From Colius striatus (taxonomy: Eukaryota; Chordata; Aves; Coliiformes; Coliidae): 64,000 nt of DNA. The stretch spans positions 37,374,501 through 37,438,500 of the forward strand of contig NC_084761.1 in NCBI RefSeq assembly GCF_028858725.1. The letters run 5' to 3'. Under the pieces are notes generated by a model. That model worked only from the letters and a program-made list of their open reading frames with translations. It had not been told where the DNA came from and did not search any database. Every line of letters starts with the position of its first letter. Position 1 is the first letter of the stretch. The translations under genes were made by a program, and so were the position numbers. This document shows, in pieces, positions 37,301 through 47,523 of this stretch.

Positions 37301-40300
37301 TGTTAACTGATTCAAATAAGCAAGACAAATGAAAACCAAACAAAAATGTATAAAGTCAACTAGGAAAATATGATGTCCTGACAGGCTATTATCTAATGCC
37401 TCATCATACAGAGAAATGGTGGGACAGAAGTGTCAGCTTGTAATTAAATAGTCAGTCAAGGCTACAAAGGCAGAGGACAAGCAGATGAGGAGGAGCTTTC
37501 AGTAAGTGAATGATTACACCAGGCTTGTTAGGTTGGAAAAGCATGGGCTGAGACAGTGTATGACAGAGGCCTACAAAGTCTGGACTAGCACAGAGCAGAT
37601 GCATAAAAAATAGTTACCCATTTTCTCTTCACAAGAACTGGAGAGCATAACATGAAAGTGTAGGGTAATACGTATGAGCAAGAAAAAGGTAATCTATTTC
37701 CACAAGATGCAGTGAAGTTATGAAACTCATTATCCAGGACACATTGCCAGAAATCAACTGGAATGAGAGCAGTTACATAAAAACATGGATGTAAATCATC
37801 ACGGGTCACAAAACTCTTCTAACTCATGAATCAGCATGGGAGGGTGAAGCAACAAGCAGTCGGGAGGATATCCTGGCAATATAGTCATACAATCACCCAG
37901 CTCTTAGGCTTTTCATCAAGCAATTGAGTTGACATCTGTCAAAGCCAGGCTGTCTGGGTCAAACTCTGGACTGACTCAGCAGAGTAGTTTCTACGTTCTT
38001 TGGCATTTGGTGGCATCTCTATGTTTATTTTTAAAGTATGAAATAAAGCTTTGTGGTCGCCTTTGTTTTGCATGGTATTGAGACACAGCTGTCATGCTGG
38101 TCTTTGTTGCAAAACAGTAATGAAAGGATGTTTTAAATATCCGACAAAAACAAAGATGTTGCAACTAACACAGAATTTAGGTATTAAATGGAGCAACTTC
38201 ATTCCTAAGATTGCTGACCAAATGAGAACTTGGGTGCTGCACTTTCCTCCCTAACATTTCTGAAATGACAAGGACAAAAGGAGTCCAAACATCCTGTGCA
38301 TGAACCCCTCTGGAATACTGAAGTCTTGACAGCTTAATTCCAACAGCCCATTTGTTTGCGGCTTCCTATAATTATATTCTGAACAAAATAAGGGTGTCTA
38401 ATACTTTATTATTACTTTCTTCATAGTATGTGGCTGAATAGCTATACAATATAGATTGTTTAGTTTTTAAAATCTCACTTGTTTTTCCCTCCCATGTTCA
38501 TTTTAAGGACAGCTCAATGTCCTCAATTCAGTACTCCACTTTTCCATACTATGTAATCATTTGGTTTTGCCTCTCTTCGTCTACGTTCCTGATATTTACT
38601 ACCTCTTCTCTCATGTTCTCACAAAAGGTTTTTCTAATCACTCATTACACTGACTTTTTTGAATCCTTTTTGGTTTTGTTCTCATGTGTGACAAAGGTAA
38701 TTACTCCATGTAAAATATTCTGATAGAATTACAAGGAGGTCTGCAGGTTTTCAGTGCAAGCTAAAATCACCATCTTAGATCAAGCCCTTGTGACCTTTCC
38801 ATCCAACAGTCCTTTATTTCTGGCCTCTTTTCCCCTTTCACTTCCCAATACAGAACTCACAGATCAAATAATCTGTGCACTATATTGCATGTCTGAGAGG
38901 ATGTACAAGCAGTGGCTGTCCACAACCAGACTGTGAAAAGCACTCACAAATTTCCTGGCTGCTCTAACAAGGGCAGATTAAATAGGTTGAGAAGGATCCG
39001 AAACACTTGTCTGGGATAACCATATATTTGAAAGCACAGTAGTGAGCTTCTCCCACTAGCTTGAGCGTCTGTAACATCTGTCCGTACTCCAGTGGGAGTT
39101 TACAGCATGTTAACTACCTCCATGTACAAGCAAGCTATCAATTCAAAGAACATCCATCAGCTGGCTGATGTCTTTCCTGTATATATTTTTCAAGAAACAA
39201 CAATACTCCAATTTCATACAGAAGTTTAGATTTCATAAAATTCCAGAAGATCTTGGCAAATGGAGCTACAGCTGTTTAACATGTTTATTTAACTCTCCAC
39301 AGGACTGCAAGGGCATGGTGTACATTTCATTCTAGCAAATGCATTTTCTTTTGCAGCTGCAACACTAAAGAGCTAGAATATCCCTAGTACACCTTTGCTA
39401 GTATCATCATTTCCCACCAAATCCCAATACAGACAAGCATCACATTACAAAGCTTACAAAACATGTTATTTCACAAATAAAAGCTTACAAAGCATATAGG
39501 AGAAAAATAATCCTATTAGACACCAAACCAAATTAATATTTATAATTTCCAGAAGTATTTTAAGAATAAATTAATAGTAATAACAGTAACTATAGGCTAA
39601 CAGTTATTCAACTGAGAAATTACTGTTATGGAAATCTTTTGCTAATATATTATCTCTATGTCAAGGAAAAAAAAAAAGATCAAACAAACAAAAAATGAAC
39701 AAAAAACCTGACAACCACCAAAACACACTCACAAAACAAAACCAAACAAACGGAACCAATCAACTCCCAAATTTGCAATCCTTGAATCTTGAGTTTGTGA
39801 AAAATTGTCTCTAAAAAACAAGTATCTCAATTCTTTGATGAAGGAGCAGCAAAGAGTATGGGGTTTTTTTTTCTGTAAATAGATTACATCTTGCCCATTT
39901 GTTCCAGTTACTGTTCACACTGCTAAAACACTTCAGTGAAATCAAGAAATAAAAATGACATCATATGCCAGCATTACTTATTGCTTAGTAATAGATCTGC
40001 AAACTTGGGCTTTATCCTAAGACACCAAGAGCTCCCAGCAAATTCAGTAAGGGCTACAGATATATTTTCTTTGAAAACACAACTTTGACAAAAAATATTT
40101 TTTGACTTTAAAGTCCTTGATTTTAGTCAAGTTTCCTCAAACTGACAAAACATGGAGGAAAATAAAATCTGTTTTCCCTCTGCCTCACAATTTGCGTAGC
40201 CATTTAAAGCTGTAAGAAGCAAATGTGAAGTGTTCAAAGGTGAGAAGTTTTCTATTCATTTCGGTGGTCTATATATTAAAAAAAAAAAAAAATCAATCAA

Positions 40301-42733
40301 GTGCAAGACAACAGAGAATCCAGTCATAGTGCTCGAGACTGGATTTTTGGTGAAACATCAACCATTTGTTTGGTACTTCCTAGAGCACTAATATTCCGCC
40401 AACATAATCGGTAGTGTACTGAGACATGACTAAGCATCTGCTCTTAGCTTTTTCAATGTAGCTATCTGGTAAGGCATCCTACTTCACCATTCAGGCTAGC
40501 AATGGGAACCAAGGATGGTCTTTGTACACTACCCTGTTAGCAAGAGCTCAGGTAGACTGTGGCACAGCTAGGAACACACCAACACTTTACTAAGTCATCA
40601 GTGTCAAGTTGTCCATTTTCTGAATGAAGGGCACATACAAGTCTGCTTTAAAACTAACTGTATCCCAAACAGCAATTTCAGCCATATTCTGGTGAACGAG
40701 CCCCAGGACTCCCAGAAGAGACCCAGCAATCGCATGCACAAGTTTTAAAACAGCATTTCCCAGTCCTACTGTTACTTTGAAGAGTCAAATGAGCCTCAGT
40801 GCAAGCAAAGGGAACCTAATATTCCCTCTAGCCTCTCTGCCTGCCATTTCCTCCCAAGAAAGCTTAGTTACTCTTTTGGCACCATCAGAAGCATTTGAAC
40901 AATACTTCACAGAGAACTGCTGAAATTAATCATAAGATGGAAACAGAGGAACTCTTCTTTTATCCTCACAGGACAGTTAGTGAACTAACTTCCAAATAAA
41001 GAACAAAACTACATAAAAGGCTATATCTGATTGCATAACAACTACCTTAATAACTACTTCTTTGATGAATCAATCCTCCAAGTTGTGATTAACTAATCCT
41101 GCACATTGTGAACACAAAGTTCTCATGCACATAGCCCAATATGAAAACTGTGGAAAGAAAAACATTTAATGTGCTTTTCCAAAGTGCCTTCCTACAGTAA
41201 ACCCCCATCCAAGTCAAATGTCCTCCACAGTTGGGAAATGAACAAGGAAAAAAGAAAACTAGAAATTGTTTTAATGTCCACCAACTGCAGCAGAAAAGCT
41301 GTTCAAAGATCTCCTTAGGTTTCTGTTTATATGAGACAGCCTTATGAAATCAATTCCACATACAAGTGCCACAAGCCTTTTACTCGGGGTACCAATAACA
41401 ATTTAATTAGTATACCACTAGCTGATTAAAAAAATCTGTATTGCATACAGATACTGCAGGTAGTAATTTCCTATTGACACTAGGACCTGAAAAAAACAGG
41501 TAATCCCTAAAGTTTGCAATCATATCCATTATTCTAAATTATATTCATACACCCAAGAACTCTTACTCAGTACTAATAAAACACCAAAAACCAAAATACA
41601 CACAGACAAAAAACCCCACCCACACTAAAGAATTGCAAGACAAAAATAAGACAGAATTGACAAAGTAACACAGTCATTATCTTAACTCTATCACATTGTT
41701 ACAGACGTCATACTACACAGCTAGATGATTCTAACAGCTTAATAATAATAGTAACAATACTAGTAATAAGTTTTCTGTCACTAAAGAATAAAGTGTATTA
41801 CTGAAAAGCAGGTTTATGCCAGAAAGACAGAGTTAATCTACTGGCTTCACTGTTAAATATGATGAATTCACAGCACCTACTTTTGGCCACTGATGGATAT
41901 GAAAAGTCAGACTTGAAAGATCAAATGTGTTTCTGCCTCATTAAAAGTCCCAGAAAACTTCTACTGATAACAACAGGATCAAGATCTCGGCCTCAACTTC
42001 TTCATCTCTAGAAAAATTACACTTTCAGAAGGCTGCATGGATTCCTGAAGTTTCATACGGCAGACTGCTGGATGCCTCGGATTTGTAAGTGTAAGAATCA
42101 AACACACATAGTCAGTATTCTTACCTAGAATAGTACTCATTAATATCATAAAATTAAAGTAATCCAAATAAAACCAGTGAAACCTATGCACATCAAAAAT
42201 CCATCTTCTTGTTACTTACCAACACACATAAACTTAACACATCTTTTTATTTATGTTTGACTTGTCACGAGTATAGCATGAAGTATTCTGATCAGCTTCA
42301 ACTAGAAGCAATATGTTGTGAAACCTCTACTTTAACCCAATAAAACATCAAACCTTAAACCAGTACCAGATTATAACCCAGCACATAACTATATACCATT
42401 AAAGACACCATTTAAAAGAACTATCACACAAGTTAAAGCTGCACACAACATATCTAAGTGAATGGAATTCTTTCTGCTGAGTTTCATGGCATCTACATCA
42501 AATATACAGATTTTTATTTTTTCATTAAATATCTTCTGTAGTAAACACATACCTTTTTAACTCCATTCTCAACTTACCTCTAACACTTTTATTACAACTT
42601 TCACATAGAAATGAGAAATCCCCAATGGCATTCTAAACAACGAAGGCAACAAAACTAATACCACAAACAAAAACGTCCAGATAGACAAAATCTTGCCCTG
42701 TGCAAGGCCATAGCCCTCTCCATTTTCTTCCAT
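25341..42733 (-). CDS. GPAT3-like glycerol-3-phosphate acyltransferase (tandem paralogue), complete, 443 aa
   Basis: This is a second LPLAT/PlsC-family GPAT, predicted to act in the ER membrane. Twelve coding exons join in frame (1332 bp): 42733-42578, 35200-35128, 33531-33261, 32124-32050, 31372-31283, 30284-30200, 29928-29813, 28504-28449, 28095-28010, 27219-27091, 25982-25903, 25455-25341. All have AG/GT edges. The start [19 protein letters not shown] aligns with human GPAT3. Two hydrophobic parts are seen: about residues 17-35 in exon 1, and about 152-185. The motifs are NHTSPLD (232-238, acyltransferase motif I), [10 protein letters not shown] (275-284, motif II), FPEGTC (305-310, motif III) and HPVAIK (331-336, motif IV). 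It ends near [16 protein letters not shown]. Human GPAT3 is 434 aa, so the length is normal. Exon 2 is 73 bp in phase, as in the neighbouring GPAT3, which points to tandem duplication. No defect is seen, so it is probably an active enzyme. Substrate choice is inferred, not shown; AGPAT activity cannot be excluded. Confidence 0.93.
29585..29628. repeat. Short tandem duplication, 22 bp period
   Basis: The sequence agtagatagtatagt occurs at 29585 and again at 29607, with similar following bases. It lies in GPAT3-like intron 7. Confidence 0.7.
30643..30845 (-). mobile_element. CR1 LINE 3' fragment, minus strand
   Basis: It begins gcagaatcacagaatgctg, a diverged CR1 3' terminus in reverse orientation. 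It continues with gatctagtccaatactcct, aggtcacacaggaacacatc and ggagactccaggatctctg. It is about 200 bp, in intron 5 of GPAT3-like. Higher divergence than the 20.7 kb copy suggests an older insertion. Confidence 0.85.
35661..35977 (+). mobile_element. CR1 LINE 3' fragment, plus strand
   Basis: It runs from the 'gtatctaaagggaggcagga' part of CR1 through 'gttccatttaaacataaggaa' and 'ggcacaggctgccctgggaa' to the terminus 'ccaaccccattctatgatt'. It lies in intron 1 of the GPAT3-like gene, antisense to it. Confidence 0.92.
37450..38005 (+). mobile_element. Ancient CR1 (L3/CR1-type) 3' fragment
   Basis: Unlike the other CR1 copies, this one is very diverged. It follows the 3' end plan of old amniote CR1 elements: gaggcctacaaagtctgga; ttcacaagaactggagagca; gaaactcattatccagg; tgccagaaatcaactgg. 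It closes with the old CR1 tail 'caaagccaggctgtctgggtc' (given here as caaagccaggctg / tctgggtc), 'ctggactgactcagca' and 'ttctacgttcttt'. It lacks the ATTCTATGATTCTATG terminus of avian copies. I recognise it by order of blocks, not by high identity. Confidence 0.6.
38006..42577. other. GPAT3-like intron 1, distal 4.6 kb, no recognised element
   Basis: AT-rich intronic DNA with A-rich and CA/AAC-rich simple stretches (for example 39,665-39,760) and a run at 40,277-40,293. No coding frame longer than about 70 codons stands out, and no transposon end is seen. Confidence 0.5.
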
Positions 42734-43575
42734 GCGTGCTCTTTCAAAACGCCAACCTGCTGCCTTTCTGAGAATATCTGCTCATCTGTAGTGGAGAATC
42801 CAAAAAAAAAAAAAAAAAAAAAAGTGACAAATGAAAATGACACATTCTAGAGCCAAAGCTATCTCCATAGGAGGCTGCTGGCCTCTGAAACCTGACAGGG
42901 CAGATGCTCTCAATGATAATACAATTTCTACTGCTTGTCCCACCCTAACTCCACCCACTCACTCTTCATTGATAAGCATTTACTCACCAGATATAATACA
43001 GGGGAGAAGAAAGAAAAAAAACATGATAATTAGTAATATAAGTTACGTAATACAGTGCTGCTAATAAGGAAACTTATCAATGTGTCAACTGGTTTTCACA
43101 AGGCATCCTACCAATAAACTACAATACCATTCTACAATGAGCCAAAATGTATTACAGCATTACAAAACATACTGAAGTAACAATTCGCCTATCTTTCCAT
43201 CTATTCGATTACAGAATTTAAATACAACAGAGCAGCAGGTTTCCTCTTCCATCCTATCAAATGACAATGATTTGATTCAGTTTTGGGGTTTTTTTAAGAC
43301 CCAGTTCAGCCCCTTACATTGACCCTTTCCTGGCTTTTTGTATGCAACACAGAAGAAACAAAGGTGAGTAACTCTATCTCTAGAACCTAAGAGGAGCCCC
43401 CTAGCAGCTCATTTACAACCTTACCACAGAACAAATTAACTAAGCTTAGTAAAATGAGCATTTAGGGCATTCTTCCAAGACAGGGATTTGCTGGTTCACA
43501 GAAGATCTTTGTTTTGCAGGTGCAAACATCAGCATGTTTGTCTAAAGCTAGGGCTGTCCTTTTAAAATATACTGT
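42734..43575 (-). promoter_or_regulatory. Region 5' of GPAT3-like (presumed 5' UTR/promoter side), not CpG-rich
   Basis: Just upstream of the ATG (42733) the minus strand passes a 22 bp homopolymer (42,802-42,824) and then AT-rich DNA. There is no CpG island here, in contrast with GPAT3. Either the promoter is an AT-rich tissue-restricted one, or a non-coding 5' exon lies further upstream. I cannot point to a TATA box with confidence. Confidence 0.35.
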
Positions 43576-44571
43576 AATGGTTTTACCTGGGCCAGGTTTT
43601 TGGATTCTTTAAACAAAGAGCTGCTACAAGCTTCCCCTGTAGCTGATAGGGCTAATGTCAGTCAATTCTAAGATGGACTCTGCACCTGAGCCAGGCCTGG
43701 CCAATTAGTAACTGAGGTAAAGCCTCTGTGAATAACATATTTGAGAAGGAGGAAGTTGCTGGGATTGTTGCTGAACTGCAGAGCAACAGGGAGTGAGAAT
43801 GTGAAAACATCTCTACAGACACCAAGGTCAGTGGAGAAAGAGAGGGAGGAGGGTGCTTAGGTCCCTGTGACCTGTACTGCAGCCCATGGTGAGGCTGCTG
43901 TGCCCCTGCAGTCCATGGAGGCCACTGGGAAGCAAAGATCCCCTGGCAGCCCATGGAGGACCCCACGCCGGAGCGGGTGGATGCCTGAAGGAGGCTGTGA
44001 TTCCATGGGAGGCCCACACTGGAGCGAGTTCCTGGCAGGACCTGGAAGCCTGTGGGGAGAGAAGGGCCCACATCAGAGCAGGTTTGCTGTCAGGACTTGT
44101 GATCCTGTGATGGACTCAGGCTGGAGCAGTCAGTACCTGTTCTCCCAGTGGATGACCCATGTTGGGGCAGGGTATGAGGAGCTGCCACCATGGGAGGCCC
44201 CATGCCAGAGTAGCTTATGAGGAGCCCATGGGAAGGACCCACACTGGAGAAGCTCATGAAGGACTGTCTCCCGTGGGAGGGACCCCACACTGTAGCAGTG
44301 GGAAGGAGAGTCCTGGGAAGAGGGAGGGGTGAGGGGAGGTGTTTTAAGGTTGAGCCTTATTGATCATCTCCCTGTTCTTATAGTTTATTAATAAATCAAA
44401 CCTTTTTCTCCCCAAGTTGAGTCTGTTTTGCCTGTAATGTCAATTGCTGTCCTTATCTCGACACACAAACCGCTTATATTTTTTTTTTGTCTCCACTGTC
44501 CAGTTTAGGAGAGGGAGTGATATTACGACTTGGTGAGCACCTGGCATTCAGGCATGGCTAAACCACCACAT
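43576..44571 (+). mobile_element. Avian LTR, nearly 1 kb, apparently full-length solo LTR
   Basis: It starts tgtaatggttttacctggg and ends catggctaaaccaccaca. The ends are imperfect inverted copies of each other with TG..CA termini. The flanks tatac (left) and tatcc (right) agree at four of five bases, a probable 5 bp target duplication. Inside is a long series of degenerate units (cccatggaggacccc, ggaggcccacactggagc, gtgggagggacccc), then a polyadenylation-type region (tttattaataaatcaaac) and 'ccaagttgagtctgttttgc'. No viral coding region adjoins it. It is an old fossil upstream of both the GPAT3-like and ABRAXAS1 genes. Confidence 0.75.
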
Positions 44572-45845
44572 ATCCCCTTGTACATTTGGTTTGTGTTGTG
44601 GAACAGTCCTGGTAATGACTGGATTCCTCATAAATAAAAGCAGACTCAAAGATCCTCTGTAGAAAGTGCACCCAGTTCTCTCCAGTCAGTAATAGAAGCA
44701 CCACCACTAAATCCTCCAGTTTATACCATGCACCTGGGCACCAAAAAAGCATGTTACAATCTCACATGATACCGTGACATGCTGGTTTTGCATCTTAAGA
44801 TTTGCTGATGAATGCCATCCCTTGGGTCTTTGTAACTATATCATATCTTCTTCAGCAATCTAACTTTTCTGACTTCTTTTCATTATTTGCCTGCTTTACC
44901 TTCTCTCTCCTTGCTGGCCTCTTTCTGAGCCTTCTATGGCTTTGAGAAAACCTTGCTGGTTTGGTTTTTAATTGTTTTTGCCTTTCCACTTTCTCTCAGT
45001 GGCAACCTCAAGCCCCTCACTCTCTGATTACACTGCTGCTGCTAGGCACACCATTGCCCACTATTTCTCACCTGCCTCGTCAAAAGGCTCCAGGTCCAGG
45101 CTTCTCCATGAACAACATTGTGTTTTATGTAAAACTGCTTTGCTTACCCATTTCTATTTAGCTACCACTCCTTACGTTCTCTTTTCTGGTGTGTTCCTCA
45201 GGTGGCTTGCCCTGCTAACACATATTCCCTAGGGTGGCATATGGTGGAGAGCTGGATAGGTGGGTGTTGATACTCAGGCACAGGGGATCAGTATGCATGT
45301 TGTCTGGGTGCTAAAAGCTCTGTGGGAGGGAGGGTGGAGGTAGTTTCTGGGTCCTGATTTGAGGCAAGAAAAGTGGGCCAAAGGAGGTATTGATAGCACA
45401 CCAGGAAGTTACAAGAGAGTCTAGTGACTCTCTTACTAGAAAACCCCAGCAATAAGCCTAGGCACACAAAAGAGGGATCATTTCTTAGAGAGAATAAAAG
45501 ACAAATTTCTCTGCCCTGGGGGGAGGAAGAAAAGGTTTCCTCTCCTGAATGAGAGAGAACTCTTTTCCATCCTGTGAGACCTTATTGGCTTGCACTGACT
45601 GACTAACCCTTACAGAGTCACACTCCTTGCCACACCAGAAGCACAGACAGACACTGTAATTCTTCCCTGTCACCTTCTTACAAAACGGAGAGCAAGCAAA
45701 CCCTTCCCTGAACAATGGGACTGTAGGCCTTTGTCAGCTATAATATTCCCTGGAAAACACCTCGGTATCTGAGGTTTTCCAAGGCCTGCTGAGACAGTTA
45801 TCATGGGCATATCCCCAAAAAAGCAAAACAAGTTTGCAGGGGGAA
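44572..45845. other. Intergenic DNA between LTR and CR1
   Basis: No gene recognised. Short frames of 60-90 codons are present without protein character. The stretch 45,240-45,480 is purine-rich but not repetitive. Confidence 0.45.
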
Positions 45846-47523
45846 TAAAAAAAACCTGCTGAATGAGATGGGTACCCAGGTAACAGAGGATGCAGAGAAG
45901 ACAGAGCTATCAAATGTCTTCTTTGTTTCAGTCTTTACTGCTAAGTTCAGCCCTTGAGAAGCCCAGTCCCTGGAGGATATAGTCTGGAGGAAGGAGGGTT
46001 TTGCCTTGGTTGAGGAGGACTGGACTAGGCAAGCTAAACACTCACAAATCCACAGGTCCTGATGGGATGTACCCATGAGTGCTATGAGAGCTGGCTGATG
46101 TTATTACTTATCTACTCTCCGTCAATTTTTGAATGATCATGAAGCACAGGCAAGGTGCCTGAGGACTGAAGGAGGGCTAATGTCACACCAGTCTTCAAAA
46201 AGGGCAAGAAGGAGAACTTGGGAAGCTACAGGTCTGTCAGCCTCACCTCCATCCCTGGAAAGGTGATGTCATCTGGACTGTCATCTCTAAACACATGAAA
46301 GAAAAGATAGTTGACAAGAGGACTCAACATGGATTCACCAAGGGGAAATCCTGTTTGACCAACCTGATAGCCTTCTATGAGGGCATAACCAGCTGGCTAG
46401 ATGAGGGGAGAGCAGTGGATGTCATTTAACTTAACTTCAGCAAGGCTTTTGACACTGTCTACCATAAAAAAGACGCAGGCAGTGTGGCTTGGATGAGTGG
46501 ACAGTGAGGTGGATTGAGAGCTGGCTGAATGACAGAGCACAGAGAGTCATGATCAATGGCACAAAATCGAGTTGGAGGTTTTGGCCTTCACGGGGATTCC
46601 ACAGGGGTTGGTTCTGGGGCCAGTCTTGTTCAACATCTTCATCAACAACCTGGATGAGGGGACAGAGTGTACTCTCAGCAAGTTGGCTGATGACACCAAA
46701 CTGGGAGGACTGGCTGATTCCCTAGAAGGCTGTGCTGCCATTCAGCGGGATCTTGACCAGCTTGAGAGTTGGACAGAGAGGAACCTCATGAGGTTCAACA
46801 AGGACAAGTGTAGAATCCTGCAACTGGGAAAGAACAATCCCATGCACCAGTACAGGCTGGAGGCAACTTGCTGGATAGCAGCTCTGGGGAAAGAAGCCTG
46901 GGAGTCCTGGTTGATAGTAAACTAACCATGAGCCAGCAATGTGCCCTTGTGGCCAAGAAGGCCAATGGCATCCTGGGATGCATCAAGAAGAGCGTGGCCA
47001 GCAGGTCGAGGGAGGTTCTCCTCCCCCTCTACTCTGCCCTGGTGAGGCCTCATCTGCAGTGCTGTGTCCATTTCTGGGTTCCCTAGCTCAAGAAGGACGG
47101 GGAACTGCTGGAGAGAGTGCAGCACAGGGCCACCAAGATGAGGAAAGGCTGCAGGAACTGGGGCTGTTTAGCCTAGAGAAGAGGAGACTGAGGGAGGAAT
47201 CTCATTAATATTTACAAATATTTAAATGGTGGGTGTCAGGAAGTTGGGGCATCCCTTTTTTTTTTTGCCGTATCCAGTGACAGGACAGGGGGTAAGGGAA
47301 AGAAGATGGAACACAAAAAGTTTCATTTAAACATAAGAAAAAACTATTTCACTGGCACAGGCTGCCCAGAGAGATTGTGGAGTCTCCTTCTCGGGAGATT
47401 TTCAAGATCTGCCTGGATATGTTCCTGTGTGACCTGATCAAGATGAACCTGATGTAGCAGGGGTTTGGACTAGCTGATCTCTAAAGGTCCCTTCCAACCC
47501 CTAACATTCCGTGATTCTGTGAC
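45846..47523 (+). mobile_element. CR1 LINE, 1.7 kb, with reverse transcriptase remnants
   Basis: This is the longest CR1 in the window. Plus-strand segments read avian CR1 ORF2: a block around 46,040-46,080 (GPDGMYP), then [19 protein letters not shown] and LADDTKLGG (46,620-46,710), the RT active-site region with the usual FADDTK changed to LADDTK. Next come [18 protein letters not shown] (46,929-46,985) and LGLFSLEKRRLR. The 3' end is 'ccaacccctaacattccgtg' plus attctgtga. Several frame changes and stops break the frame, so it is a dead, 5'-truncated copy. It lies between the GPAT3-like gene and ABRAXAS1. Confidence 0.92.
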
